A stretch of DNA of 64,000 nucleotides from Clostridiales bacterium (lineage in GTDB: Bacteria; Bacillota; Clostridia; Lachnospirales; Lachnospiraceae): NCBI GenBank assembly GCA_029010495.1, contig JAQXKO010000024.1:99431-163430 (forward strand). Reading direction: 5' to 3'. Position 1 is the stretch's first letter. Each line of letters starts with the position of its first letter. Positions 28,615 through 37,642 of this stretch are shown one piece after another. Below the pieces are notes generated by a model that ran no database searches, was not told the DNA's origin, and saw only the letters and a program-made list of their open reading frames with translations. A program made the position numbers and the translations under genes.

Positions 28615-29847
28615 TTAAAATCTGTGAATAAAAATACCGCTTCTGAGCTTTGGCTCAAACCATGTAGATTTCGGAGGCATCAATAATCCCGCATCTGCCA
28701 CATTGAAAAGCTCGGTAATTGACGTCGGATACATTGCAAATGCAAGCACACAGTCTTCATTACATCTCTTTACAAGCTCGCCTATACCGCGAATACCGCC
28801 TACAAAGTCGATACGCTTATCAGTCTTAGGATCTTCAATTCCAAGTATAGGAGCAAGCACATTGTTTTGAAGTATTGCTACGTCAAGTCCGTCTACCGGA
28901 TGGTCTGACAGAATACTGTCCTTACAATTCAGTCTGTACCATGCACCCTCAAGATACATGCCGATTTCACCCTTGTGTGAAGGCTTAAATTCTTTACATT
29001 CAAGCTTTTCCGTTTCGAACATGGTACCCAGCTTTTCAATAAAGCTTTCAGCCGTATAACCATTCAAATCTTTAATTACACGGTTATAGTCCATAATCAT
29101 AAGCTCTTCCTCGTCAAAGAGAACCGAAAGGAAATAATTGAATTCCTCAGTTCCGTCATATGAAGGATTAGCCTCTCTTCTTCTTAGGGCAACCTTAACA
29201 GCACTGGCTGCTCTGTGATGTCCGTCTGCAATATATATAGAATTCATTGAAGCAAAGGCTTCCTTAACCTTATCCGCATCAGAAGCTTTAATTTTCCATA
29301 CATTATGAGTAATGCCGTCATCTGACGTAAAGCCGTAAAGCTTATTACCTGTCATATTTTCCTTAATCACTTCGGACAACACCTGATTTTTTCTGTATGC
29401 AAGGAAAATAGGGCCTGTCTGTGCACTTAATGTATCGACATGATGAATTCTGTCAAGCTCCTTGTCTGCTCTTGTATTTTCATGCTTTTTAATTATACCG
29501 TCAAGATAATCATCAACAAGGGCACATGCAACGATACCCTTCTGCGAACGGCCGTCCATTATAAGCTCGTATATATAATAAGCATTTTCCTCATCACTAA
29601 TATATGTACCGTCACCGAGGCGCTCTTCAAAAAGCTCCTTTGCCTTGTTATAAACAGGCTCGGAATACATATCAATATCCTCAGGCATATTTGATTCGGG
29701 TCTGTCAATATTAAGGAACGATAACTTATCCTTTAATGCAACTTCTCTTGCCTCTTTTCTGTTATATACATCATACGGAAGTGCTGCAACCCTCCCAGCA
29801 ACCTTCTCATCCGGTCTTACGCATTTAAACGGTTTAATTGTAGCCAT
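28615..29847 (-). CDS. DUF1015 family protein
   Basis: About 410 residues matching DUF1015: TIKPFKCVRPDEKVAGRVA with PYDVYNRKEA at the N-terminus, a central YIADGHHRAASA motif, and the C-terminal PKSTWFEPKLRSGIFIHRF. The family is common in anaerobes, often annotated as HTH-containing, and often near serine or one-carbon genes. Its biochemical role is not firmly established. The start at 29847 was chosen because AAAGGAG lies 9 bases upstream; the upstream in-frame start is a TTG that overlaps this site. Confidence 0.85.
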   Translation of the reverse strand: MATIKPFKCVRPDEKVAGRVAALPYDVYNRKEAREVALKDKLSFLNIDRPESNMPEDIDMYSEPVYNKAKELFEERLGDGTYISDEENAYYIYELIMDGRSQKGIVACALVDDYLDGIIKKHENTRADKELDRIHHVDTLSAQTGPIFLAYRKNQVLSEVIKENMTGNKLYGFTSDDGITHNVWKIKASDADKVKEAFASMNSIYIADGHHRAASAVKVALRRREANPSYDGTEEFNYFLSVLFDEEELMIMDYNRVIKDLNGYTAESFIEKLGTMFETEKLECKEFKPSHKGEIGMYLEGAWYRLNCKDSILSDHPVDGLDVAILQNNVLAPILGIEDPKTDKRIDFVGGIRGIGELVKRCNEDCVLAFAMYPTSITELFNVADAGLLMPPKSTWFEPKLRSGIFIHRF

Positions 29848-29873
29848 CTCAATAGCTCCTTTCAAAATTAATA

Positions 29874-30632
29874 TTAAACATAATTTGCTTTATCAAAGCG
29901 TTTTTTCGAAACAATCAATATCGTAATCACACTGTTTATGACTGCCAGCACGATACAAACCAGTATGCTTACCGGAATTTCTGAATTACCGCCCGTTGGT
30001 ACAATAGTATCGTACAGCTTCCATTCAATCCAGAACAGTGAAAAAAATGTCATTGCACCGGCAATGCCTGCATATTTTCCCCTGATAAAATACGTATAAC
30101 ACAGGCCGAATGCTGCAAAGGCGGCAGTGACAACAACAAGCAGAATGAAAATAATACCGACATATGTTAATAGCATCGCTGCCGGGCTCTTACCGCCAAA
30201 AATCCGGCTGATAACCGTACCGATATCGTTTTTTGAAAGCTCTTCACCAAACAGGTCAATCCTTCCTGATGCAGCCGACAGGCCTATCAGAAAAAATAAA
30301 AGATATTCCGTTACAATAACAAAGCACTGTACAAAACAGGAAATCACCTTTACCGACGAATGAAACATATAGCCGATATTATGTTTTTGCATATCCTCTA
30401 TATATTTGTCATCACCGAGATTATTTCTGTATAGAATGGCATTTTTGAAAATCAGGTATACATTAATCATCACAAGTGCTATGAAAAAAAGCGTAAATGA
30501 AGTCATGGCAAGATTGCCGTTTCCTGTAAAGGATGCAAAAAGCGTGATGATAAGCAGACCCGCTCCTGCCATAAACGAGCTTACAAACCCGGGCAAAAGG
30601 GCTCTTAAATCTTTTTTAATAATATATTTCAT
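29874..30632 (-). CDS. Multi-pass membrane protein, function unknown
   Basis: A 252-residue protein with about six hydrophobic segments (near 15-35, 42-62, 100-120, 155-178, 185-205 and 222-245) and a short basic N-terminus. It resembles the membrane part of ABC-2 type permeases in layout, but no ATPase gene lies nearby. I do not recognise the family. It precedes the DUF1015 gene on the same strand with a gap of 26 bases, so the two are probably co-transcribed. Confidence 0.6.
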   Translation of the reverse strand: MKYIIKKDLRALLPGFVSSFMAGAGLLIITLFASFTGNGNLAMTSFTLFFIALVMINVYLIFKNAILYRNNLGDDKYIEDMQKHNIGYMFHSSVKVISCFVQCFVIVTEYLLFFLIGLSAASGRIDLFGEELSKNDIGTVISRIFGGKSPAAMLLTYVGIIFILLVVVTAAFAAFGLCYTYFIRGKYAGIAGAMTFFSLFWIEWKLYDTIVPTGGNSEIPVSILVCIVLAVINSVITILIVSKKRFDKANYV

Positions 30633-30760
30633 AAAACTAAATCAACCAATAATTAATCTATATAGATAGTAATTTGTACAAATAAAAGATACAGAATGAG
30701 TTTTCAGTCAAATTTATTAATGAAAAATTCCGTTTATCTTTTTGTACTGATAACAAAAAA

Positions 30761-30785
30761 CAGGGTGATACGAAAGATCACCCTG
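30761..30785 (-). terminator. Terminator after the SH3-membrane protein gene
   Basis: A 9-bp stem (30761-30769 with 30777-30785) followed on the minus strand by six T (30760-30755). Twelve bases after the stop codon. Confidence 0.85.
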
Positions 30786-30797
30786 TAAAGCTCATTA

Positions 30798-32177
30798 TTA
30801 GAATTTTATAAGATTCTTCATTGCAAGCTTGTCCTTCTTTAAGAATCTCATATCATCACCGAAGCTAACCTGTATAATCTGTTCGTCACTGTTATCAATA
30901 ACCTTACCGTCGCCATAAACCTTATGCGTAATGATTGTTCCCTCCTTAAGAGTATCAAGATAAGCTCTAACATCCTCTTCAGGGTTAACATTCTTAGGTC
31001 CTCTTGTAACAGGCTCATATTCAGCTTCTCTTTCAAGAGTCTTTAATACCTTTTCATTTTCGTTTGTATCTTCGGCAAGGAGCTCCTCAATGAAGTCCTG
31101 TTCGGTAAACTCTTCATCAGCTATTTCTTCAGGAATCTGATGCTCTGATGAATCCCATTTTTCTTCCTCGGCCTCGAAAATTTCAGCCGGTTCTTCATCC
31201 GACCAGTCAGTTGAAGGAGCACCGTCAGACCAGTCATTTTCATCTCTTGTCCAGTCTGAATCATAGCCTTCGTCAGTCCTGCTTCCTAGTCTCTGTTCAA
31301 GTGATGCGATAAGATCCTTAAGGTTATCACCCTCGTCAGCCTCATTGTAGCTGTTTTCCTGCGGTTCATCATCAAAGATTCCGGTCATATCCAGCTCAAC
31401 ATCCTCCGGATTTCCGATAACCTCACCAAGACTTTTACCGCTCTGGTTACCGAGTCCGATATGATCATAGTAATTTGACTTTGCAGCCTCATAGTCCTCT
31501 GCAAGTTCACCCTCAAGAGGCTCATACTGCGGACGATTTGAATATCTTTCAATCTCTTTTTCAAGCTTTTCTTCAGATACCTTAACCCAGAAAGTATAAG
31601 CTATCATAAATACAAGAATGACAATGATGATAATTATTATATATATCCAAGGTCTGAATGTCTTTGAATCCTTGATAAGCTGCTTTGTTGTCTCATCAGT
31701 TTCCGAATCAGGATTTGTAAATCCGGGGTCAGATGTCGGCTCTGTTGTAACCTCAGCATCAGGTGTAGGTGTCGGTTCAGATGTTATCGTAGGAGTAGGC
31801 GTAGCTTCAATGATGGAGCCTCTCTCAACACGACCGCTGTAAAGGAAGCCCTTATACTCTGTACCGTCAAGCGTAACAGTACACTCATACCACATATCAG
31901 TATCCGGATCCTTCTGCTCGCCCGAAATAATAACAGCAGTACCGTCTATAACCGTAATCTCCGTGCCGTCTGCCTTTGTTGTCCTTGGATTCTTTGAACC
32001 GGGAGCAGTATACATCTTCGCTCCCGTACCGTCTGCAGATTTAACGATACCGTTATAATTACCGTTTTCATAATCACCGGGCTCAGCAAATGCCTTTGAT
32101 GAACACAAAAGCATGGCTGCGATAAATACTATGGCAAATAATAAATATTTAAATTCTGATATACTCTTTTCTTTCAT
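30798..32177 (-). CDS. Membrane protein with extracellular SH3-like and cytoplasmic Tudor-like domain
   Basis: 459 residues. A signal peptide (1-31, ending AFA) leads to a bacterial SH3-like domain (about 38-120), a Thr/Pro linker (124-160) and a membrane helix at about 176-198 (WIYIIIIIIVILVFMIAYTF). The cytoplasmic part is very acidic with Ser-Asp-Trp repeats (about 295-325). The last 45 residues, LKEGTIITHKVYGDGKVI onward, resemble the small Tudor-like C-terminal domain of PcrA/UvrD helicases. The function is unknown. It may sense the cell wall outside and dock an intracellular partner. It follows argS by 20 bases and probably shares its transcript. Confidence 0.75.
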   Translation of the reverse strand: MKEKSISEFKYLLFAIVFIAAMLLCSSKAFAEPGDYENGNYNGIVKSADGTGAKMYTAPGSKNPRTTKADGTEITVIDGTAVIISGEQKDPDTDMWYECTVTLDGTEYKGFLYSGRVERGSIIEATPTPTITSEPTPTPDAEVTTEPTSDPGFTNPDSETDETTKQLIKDSKTFRPWIYIIIIIIVILVFMIAYTFWVKVSEEKLEKEIERYSNRPQYEPLEGELAEDYEAAKSNYYDHIGLGNQSGKSLGEVIGNPEDVELDMTGIFDDEPQENSYNEADEGDNLKDLIASLEQRLGSRTDEGYDSDWTRDENDWSDGAPSTDWSDEEPAEIFEAEEEKWDSSEHQIPEEIADEEFTEQDFIEELLAEDTNENEKVLKTLEREAEYEPVTRGPKNVNPEEDVRAYLDTLKEGTIITHKVYGDGKVIDNSDEQIIQVSFGDDMRFLKKDKLAMKNLIKF

Positions 32178-32197
32178 TATGAATTCCTCCCCTGTAC

Positions 32198-33967
32198 TTA
32201 CATTCTGTCAGGTGCTTCAAAGCCCAACATATCAATACTATCTTCCAAAACTCTCAGAGTAAGCTTAATTAATGCAATCCATGAGCTCTTCTTCCCTTCA
32301 TCTGTCTCAGCCAGAATTCTGTTGTTATGATAAAATCCGTTAAACAGATTGGACAGTTCATAAATATACTGACAGATTTTGTTCGGTGCAAGCTCATTAG
32401 CAGCGTTTTTAATCGTCTGATTGAAACCTGTTAAAAGGAGCTTAAGAGCAGTTTCATCTGCACCACTTACATAACTGTCGCAAAATGAAGCGGAAGCGAT
32501 TTCATTCTCCTTACATTTTGCAAGAATTGATTTGATACGGACCATCGTATACAAAATATAAGGACCCGTATTTCCTTCAAAGGAAGCAAATCGTTCAATA
32601 TCAAAGATATAATCCTTTGTCGGCTGATTTGAGAGGTCTCCGTATTTGATTGCCGCAAGTCCTACCATGCCTGCAACCTTTTCTATTTCCTCCTCTGACA
32701 TATCCCTGTCAGTCATTTTCCCCTTGACCTCACTTACAACATCGCGTGTGAGATATTCAAGTCTTAATACACCGCCGTCCCTTGTCTTAAACGGTCCTCC
32801 GTCCTTACCGTTCATGGTACCGTGTCCTACATGAAACAGCTCTGTTGACTCATTTACAAGACCTGTCTTGCGCGCACATCTGAAAATCTGCTCAAAATAC
32901 AGATTCTGTCTTGCGTCCGTAACGTAAACTATTCTGTCAGGCTTATACAAATCCATTCTCTGTACAATTGTCGCCAGATCCGTAGTATTGTAAAGAGTAG
33001 CTCCGTCCGACTTTAAAATCATGCACGGAGGCATCTCTTTTGTATCTGTGTCTTCTTTTACATCAACCACGAGCGCTCCGTCGCTTAGGTATGCGAAGCC
33101 GCCTGCCTTCATATCCTCAACCATCTTCGGAATGTAGGCCTGTGCATCTGATTCCTTACCCCAGACCTCAAAGCTTATATTAAGCTTTTCATAGTTCTTC
33201 TTGAGGTCTGCAACGGACACCTCCATTATGTGCTTCCAGATAGCTCTGTAGCCGCGATGACCATTCTGTAAAAGGAATGTCGCATGCCTTGCTTCCTCTT
33301 TATAGGCCTCATGTCCCTCTTCCTTGGAATATTTACTTGCGTACGGATAAATCTCCTCAAGCTCAGCCATGGTAAACGGTGCTTCTTCAGGATATTCTCC
33401 CTCATATGCTTCATCAAAGTATACAAGATCCGGCTTTCTGACCTTTAACTCCGTAATTATAAGTCCTATCTGAAGTCCCCAGTCTCCGAGATGTGCATCG
33501 CCGATAACTTTATGACCTGTATATTTGAAAATACGCTTTAAGCTCTCTCCTATTACAGCAGGACGAAGATGTCCCACATGAAGAGGCTTGGCAACATTGG
33601 GTCCGCCGTAATCGATAATTATCGTTTCGGGCTTTGTTGCGACCTGTACTCCAAGCTTTTCATCAGCCTGCATACCGCAAAGGTATTCATTCAGAAACTC
33701 ATCAGATATTTTTATGTTGATAAAGCCCGGCATAATGGCTGTAATTTCTTTAAATAACGAATTCTCCGCCAAATTTGCGACCACATCATTTGCTATCTGA
33801 ATCGGAGCTTTTTTATATGTTTTGGCTGCAGCAAGAGCGCCATTGCACTGATACTGGCAAAGGTCAGGCCTGTTTGACACCGAAACAATTCCAAAATCAG
33901 CCGAGTAACCGCTTTTTTCAAAAGCATCACCCATTTTTTTAGTTATAATATCAAGAATTAATTCCAT
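32198..33967 (-). CDS. argS: Arginyl-tRNA synthetase
   Basis: Class Ia synthetase that charges tRNA-Arg. The N-terminal Add1-type domain is followed by the HIGH-like motif HVGHLRPA in the NVAKPLHVGHLRP context. MILKSDGATLYNTTDLA is typical of ArgS. The KMSK region is the degenerate FKTRDGGVLRL. The anticodon-binding domain begins at about residue 465. The start at 33967 is preceded by AAAGGA 11 bases upstream; the earlier in-frame ATG has no site. The 589-residue length fits. No T-box precedes it. Confidence 0.95.
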   Translation of the reverse strand: MELILDIITKKMGDAFEKSGYSADFGIVSVSNRPDLCQYQCNGALAAAKTYKKAPIQIANDVVANLAENSLFKEITAIMPGFINIKISDEFLNEYLCGMQADEKLGVQVATKPETIIIDYGGPNVAKPLHVGHLRPAVIGESLKRIFKYTGHKVIGDAHLGDWGLQIGLIITELKVRKPDLVYFDEAYEGEYPEEAPFTMAELEEIYPYASKYSKEEGHEAYKEEARHATFLLQNGHRGYRAIWKHIMEVSVADLKKNYEKLNISFEVWGKESDAQAYIPKMVEDMKAGGFAYLSDGALVVDVKEDTDTKEMPPCMILKSDGATLYNTTDLATIVQRMDLYKPDRIVYVTDARQNLYFEQIFRCARKTGLVNESTELFHVGHGTMNGKDGGPFKTRDGGVLRLEYLTRDVVSEVKGKMTDRDMSEEEIEKVAGMVGLAAIKYGDLSNQPTKDYIFDIERFASFEGNTGPYILYTMVRIKSILAKCKENEIASASFCDSYVSGADETALKLLLTGFNQTIKNAANELAPNKICQYIYELSNLFNGFYHNNRILAETDEGKKSSWIALIKLTLRVLEDSIDMLGFEAPDRM

Positions 33968-34055
33968 TAATAGTATTATCCTTTCACTGTCTTGACGCAG
34001 GACTGTGCCTGCCAAAAACTGCGCATAAACGCAATTTTACAACATATCCCATAAA

Positions 34056-34084
34056 ATATTATCACAAAACCCCTTAAAAGTAAA
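34056..34084 (-). promoter_or_regulatory. argS promoter
   Basis: Minus strand TTTACT (34084-34079), 17-base spacer ending TTTTGTGA, TAATAT (34061-34056). The stretch TTTTGTGATAATAT is identical to that in the pfp promoter. Confidence 0.55.
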
Positions 34085-34180
34085 TAAAAAACAATCTATT
34101 TTTCTATTATACATTTTTAATTAATTATATTTCAAAATCAGCCAACTTTTAGGCAATTAGACGAAAAATAAAAAATAACC

Positions 34181-34208
34181 TTGATTATTGTGAAAATTTG
34201 TGTATAAA
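34181..34208 (+). promoter_or_regulatory. Aspartokinase gene promoter
   Basis: TTGATT (34181-34186), 16-base spacer, TATAAA (34203-34208), about 70 bases before the start. Confidence 0.55.
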
Positions 34209-34278
34209 TATAAAAGATGAAGATTAATAAAATATTAATATATAATTAATTTTGGGCAACCGGAATCAGGAGGTTACA

Positions 34279-35601
34279 ATGAAAAAGGTAGTAAAATTCG
34301 GAGGAAGCTCACTTGCCAGCGCAAGTCAGTTTAAAAAAGTTAAATCCATCATTGATGCAGACTGCTCCAGACGTTACGTGGTACCAAGCGCACCCGGGAA
34401 ACGTTTCGGCAGCGATATCAAGGTGACGGACATGCTTTATGACTGCTACGAGGCTGCTGAAGCCGGTGATGACATTTCAGATAAACTTGAAGCCATCAGA
34501 GCAAGATATTATGAAATCATAAACGGTCTCGGTCTTAATACAGTACTTGATGAAGAATTTGAAACAATTGCGAAAAACTTTATGGCAAAGGCCGGAAAAG
34601 ATTACGCCGCAAGCCGCGGTGAATACTTAAACGGTATAATAATGGCCGACTATCTCGGATATACATTTATCGATTCGGCAAAATACATCTTCTTTGATGA
34701 TGAAGGAAACTTTATGCCCGACGAGACAAACGAAGCCCTTGGTGAATGCTTAAAATCTCTTGACAGGGCAGTTATTCCGGGCTTCTACGGTTCATATAAG
34801 TCAACCGGCAAGGTTAAGACCTTCAGCCGCGGAGGCTCGGATATCACAGGCTCCATCGTGGCAAGAGCAATATCTGCCGATATTTACGAGAACTGGACTG
34901 ACGTATCAGGCGTGCTAATCGCTGATCCGAGAATTGTCGAAGATCCCCTTCCTATCGAGGCCATTACCTACAGAGAGCTCAGAGAGCTTTCATATATGGG
35001 TGCCTCCGTTCTTCACGAGGATGCAATCTTCCCTGTTAGAAAAGCAGGCATACCAATCAATATAAAAAATACAAATGCTCCCGAAGATCCGGGTACAATG
35101 ATTGTTGAGAGCACATGCAAGACTTCAAAGCACATAATCACCGGTCTTGCAGGCAAGAAAGGCTTCTGCTCTATCAATATCGAAAAGGATATGATGAACT
35201 CTGAAATCGGTTTCGGCCGCAGGGTATTAACATGCTTTGAAGATAACGGTATATCATTTGAGCATATGCCATCCGGCATCGATACACTTACGGTTATCGT
35301 TCATCAGGATGAATTTGAAGCTAAGGAGCAGCTTGTAATAAATGAATTACAAAAGCTTACTTCACCTGACAGAATCGACCTCGAATCAAATCTTGCATTA
35401 ATTGCGGTAGTTGGACGCGGAATGAAATCAATGCGCGGAACAGCCGGTAAGATTTTCTCGGCACTCACAAACCACAACATCAACATCCGTATGATTGACC
35501 AGGGTTCTTCAGAGCTCAATATCATCATCGGTGTTGCGGATGAAGATTTTGAGCAGGCTATTAAGGCAATCTACTACTCTTTTGTTGACGAATCATTATA
35601 A
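34279..35601 (+). CDS. lysC: Aspartate kinase
   Basis: Phosphorylates aspartate at the head of lysine, threonine and methionine synthesis. The N-terminus has the KFGGSSLA motif. GFYGSYKSTGKVKTFSRGGSD is typical of aspartokinases, and YMGASVLHEDAI is also present. Two ACT domains occupy about residues 290-440, the usual site of feedback control. It is a monofunctional form (440 residues) without a homoserine dehydrogenase domain. The start at 34279 is preceded by AGGAGG at 5 bases; the upstream in-frame ATG lacks a site. The cyclophilin gene follows by 16 bases. Confidence 0.93.
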   Translation: MKKVVKFGGSSLASASQFKKVKSIIDADCSRRYVVPSAPGKRFGSDIKVTDMLYDCYEAAEAGDDISDKLEAIRARYYEIINGLGLNTVLDEEFETIAKNFMAKAGKDYAASRGEYLNGIIMADYLGYTFIDSAKYIFFDDEGNFMPDETNEALGECLKSLDRAVIPGFYGSYKSTGKVKTFSRGGSDITGSIVARAISADIYENWTDVSGVLIADPRIVEDPLPIEAITYRELRELSYMGASVLHEDAIFPVRKAGIPINIKNTNAPEDPGTMIVESTCKTSKHIITGLAGKKGFCSINIEKDMMNSEIGFGRRVLTCFEDNGISFEHMPSGIDTLTVIVHQDEFEAKEQLVINELQKLTSPDRIDLESNLALIAVVGRGMKSMRGTAGKIFSALTNHNINIRMIDQGSSELNIIIGVADEDFEQAIKAIYYSFVDESL

Positions 35602-35617
35602 AACGGAGGATATAAAA

Positions 35618-36136
35618 ATGGCAAATCCAATTGTAACTTTTGAAATTGCCGATTTCGGAACAATCAAAGCTGAGCTTTATCCGGAAATCGCACCAAACAC
35701 AGTAAACAATTTTATTTCACTTATTAAAAAAGGCTTTTATGACGGTCTTACATTCCACAGAATCATTGAAGGCTTTATGATTCAGGGCGGTGACCCTAAC
35801 GGAACAGGTATGGGTGGTCCCGGTTATTCAATTCCCGGCGAATTTATTTACAATGGCTTTAATAATACTTTAAATCATACAAAGGGCGTTCTTTCAATGG
35901 CTCGTTCAATGATGCCTGATTCAGCGGGCTCACAGTTCTTTATCATGCATATGGATGCACCACACCTTGACGGACAGTACGCTGCTTTCGGTAAGGTTAC
36001 AGAAGGGCTTGACGTAGTTGACAAGGTTGCCACTACTCCAACCGGTTATATGGATGCTCCAAAGAAAAAGGTTGTTATGACAAAGGTTACGGTTGACACA
36101 TTCGGCACAGACTATCCTGAACCTGAAAAGTGTTAA
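35618..36136 (+). CDS. Peptidyl-prolyl cis-trans isomerase, cyclophilin type
   Basis: A cytoplasmic cyclophilin of 172 residues that speeds proline isomerisation during folding. Diagnostic parts are ELYPEIAPNTVNNFISL, FHRIIEGFMIQGGDPNGTG with the catalytic Arg, LSMARSMMPDSAGSQFFI, and FGKVTEGLDVVDKV. No signal peptide is present. The start at 35618 has GGAGGA 7 bases upstream. It follows the aspartokinase gene on the same strand and is probably co-transcribed. Confidence 0.93.
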   Translation: MANPIVTFEIADFGTIKAELYPEIAPNTVNNFISLIKKGFYDGLTFHRIIEGFMIQGGDPNGTGMGGPGYSIPGEFIYNGFNNTLNHTKGVLSMARSMMPDSAGSQFFIMHMDAPHLDGQYAAFGKVTEGLDVVDKVATTPTGYMDAPKKKVVMTKVTVDTFGTDYPEPEKC

Positions 36137-36307
36137 TTATTTCATAAACCGGCTTTATTTGCATATACTGATTATCGGTCCAAAGTCATGTAACGGTTGC
36201 ATACCGGCTTTATAACCGACAGATGACATTTCGTTCATATTATATAAGTCTTATGTAAGCGATATAACAGTCGCAGAATTTAATTATTTATTGATTTCAG
36301 GAGAATC

Positions 36308-37558
36308 ATGAGAATAGCAGGTATCATAGCAGAATATAATCCACTCCACTCCGGTCACATATATCAGCTTGATTATGTGAAAAATAAGCTTGGTGCAGAT
36401 TATGTGGCAGTTGCCCTTAGCGGCAGTTACGTACAGCGCGGTGAACCTGCTTTTTTTGACAAATTTTTAAGAACAGAGCTTGCGCTGAAGGCAGGAGCCG
36501 ACCTGGTTACAGAGCTTCCTGTCGCCGTATCAACAGGAAGTGCCGGCTACTTTGCCCTCGGTGCAGTCAAGCAGTTAAAAGATATCGGAGTAACAGATAT
36601 TTGCTTCGGGAGCGAATGCGGTGATATTGAAGCACTAAAAACCATTGCAGCTATTCTCCGTAATGAAACCTCTGAAATGACAGGGCTGATAAAGTCCGGA
36701 TTAAAGTCGGGCAGCTCATATCCTCTCGCAATATCAAAGGCAGTATCTTCACTTTATCCTGAATATGAAGGAATAATTGGACAGCCGAATAATATGCTTG
36801 CCATAGAGTATATTAATGCAGCCGCTTCAATTAATTATGAAGTAAACATGTGTACCGTTAAAAGGGAGGGCGCCGGCTACAATGACTGCAATCACGACAA
36901 TGCTCTTACAACAATGCTTCATCCCAGTGCATTCATGTTAAGGCAGACTGCTTCCGACACTTCCTCATACGAAAAGGCATTAATGCTTCTTCCCGAATTA
37001 TATAAGGATTTTCTACCACGCATCTTTAAGAATAATTCGTTTATGTACCTCGAAGCAGATGATTTCACCCTTCCCCTTCATACAATACTTAATTCGCCGT
37101 ATGCCGATAATCTGACTTCAGCAGCCGACGTTTCCGAGGATGTACTTAACCGATTAAGGAAGGGTATATTACCCCGGATGAAATTCAGTGAATATGCTGA
37201 CCTGCTTCACACCAAAAATATTCCGTTGGCAAAATCACGTCGAATATTATCACATATTCTTCTCGGCGTGACATATTCCGATTACGATTCAATAAAACGC
37301 AGCGGTACATCGCCATATATAAGAATACTCGGTGTTAAAGGCGAATCAACCTCTCTTCTGAAGGAAATAAAGGCAGCTTCACCTTCGGCGATTATCTGCA
37401 AGGTTAACAAAGACAGTCAATCACTTACCTGTGAGGCTAAGGAATCATTTACAAAAGATATAAACGCATATAGACTCTACCGTTCGGTATATGTCTCAAA
37501 ATACCCGGATTCAGATTACATTCCTCCTGCCGATGACAGCGGTATGGTAATAATATAA
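36308..37558 (+). CDS. tmcAL: tRNA(Met) cytidine acetate ligase
   Basis: TmcAL (YlbM family) uses acetate and ATP to form N4-acetylcytidine at the wobble position of elongator tRNA-Met. The N-terminal nucleotidyltransferase fold shows GIIAEYNPLHSGHIYQL with the HxGH motif, followed by VALSGSYVQRGEPAFFDK and the LVTELP strand, all typical of the family. FGSECGD and a C-terminal helical domain follow. The length (416 residues) is normal. The ribosome site AGGAG is 5 bases before the ATG. A direct repeat ACCGGCTTTAT occurs twice in the 170 bases upstream; its meaning is unknown. Confidence 0.92.
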   Translation: MRIAGIIAEYNPLHSGHIYQLDYVKNKLGADYVAVALSGSYVQRGEPAFFDKFLRTELALKAGADLVTELPVAVSTGSAGYFALGAVKQLKDIGVTDICFGSECGDIEALKTIAAILRNETSEMTGLIKSGLKSGSSYPLAISKAVSSLYPEYEGIIGQPNNMLAIEYINAAASINYEVNMCTVKREGAGYNDCNHDNALTTMLHPSAFMLRQTASDTSSYEKALMLLPELYKDFLPRIFKNNSFMYLEADDFTLPLHTILNSPYADNLTSAADVSEDVLNRLRKGILPRMKFSEYADLLHTKNIPLAKSRRILSHILLGVTYSDYDSIKRSGTSPYIRILGVKGESTSLLKEIKAASPSAIICKVNKDSQSLTCEAKESFTKDINAYRLYRSVYVSKYPDSDYIPPADDSGMVII

Positions 37559-37578
37559 ACATTTTTAATAATAACAAA

Positions 37579-37621
37579 AAACCCTTAAACAGATATTTGT
37601 CTGCTTAAGGGTTTATTTTTG
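37579..37621. terminator. Bidirectional terminator between tmcAL and the coiled-coil gene
   Basis: AAACCCTTAA (37579-37588) pairs with TTAAGGGTTT (37605-37614) and CAGA pairs with TCTG inside. A T-run follows on the plus strand and an A-run (T on minus) precedes. It serves both convergent genes. Confidence 0.85.
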
Positions 37622-37642
37622 AATTAAATTGTATTCTATAAA

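Larger units (their letters stand above)
33968..34278. other. Divergent region between argS and aspartokinase gene
   Basis: 311 bases without a gene. It holds the argS promoter (minus) and the aspartokinase promoter (plus), with AT-rich sequence between. No lysine riboswitch or T-box is visible. Confidence 0.65.

Noticed and set aside
34210..34278. Possible lysine riboswitch before the aspartokinase gene
   Set aside because: The leader from the best promoter is only about 70 bases, far too short for a lysine riboswitch, and none of its conserved elements is seen.
36137..36307. tRNA or small RNA gene between cyclophilin and tmcAL genes
   Set aside because: No cloverleaf or T-arm motif; only a duplicated 11-mer ACCGGCTTTAT and weak 5-bp stems are visible.
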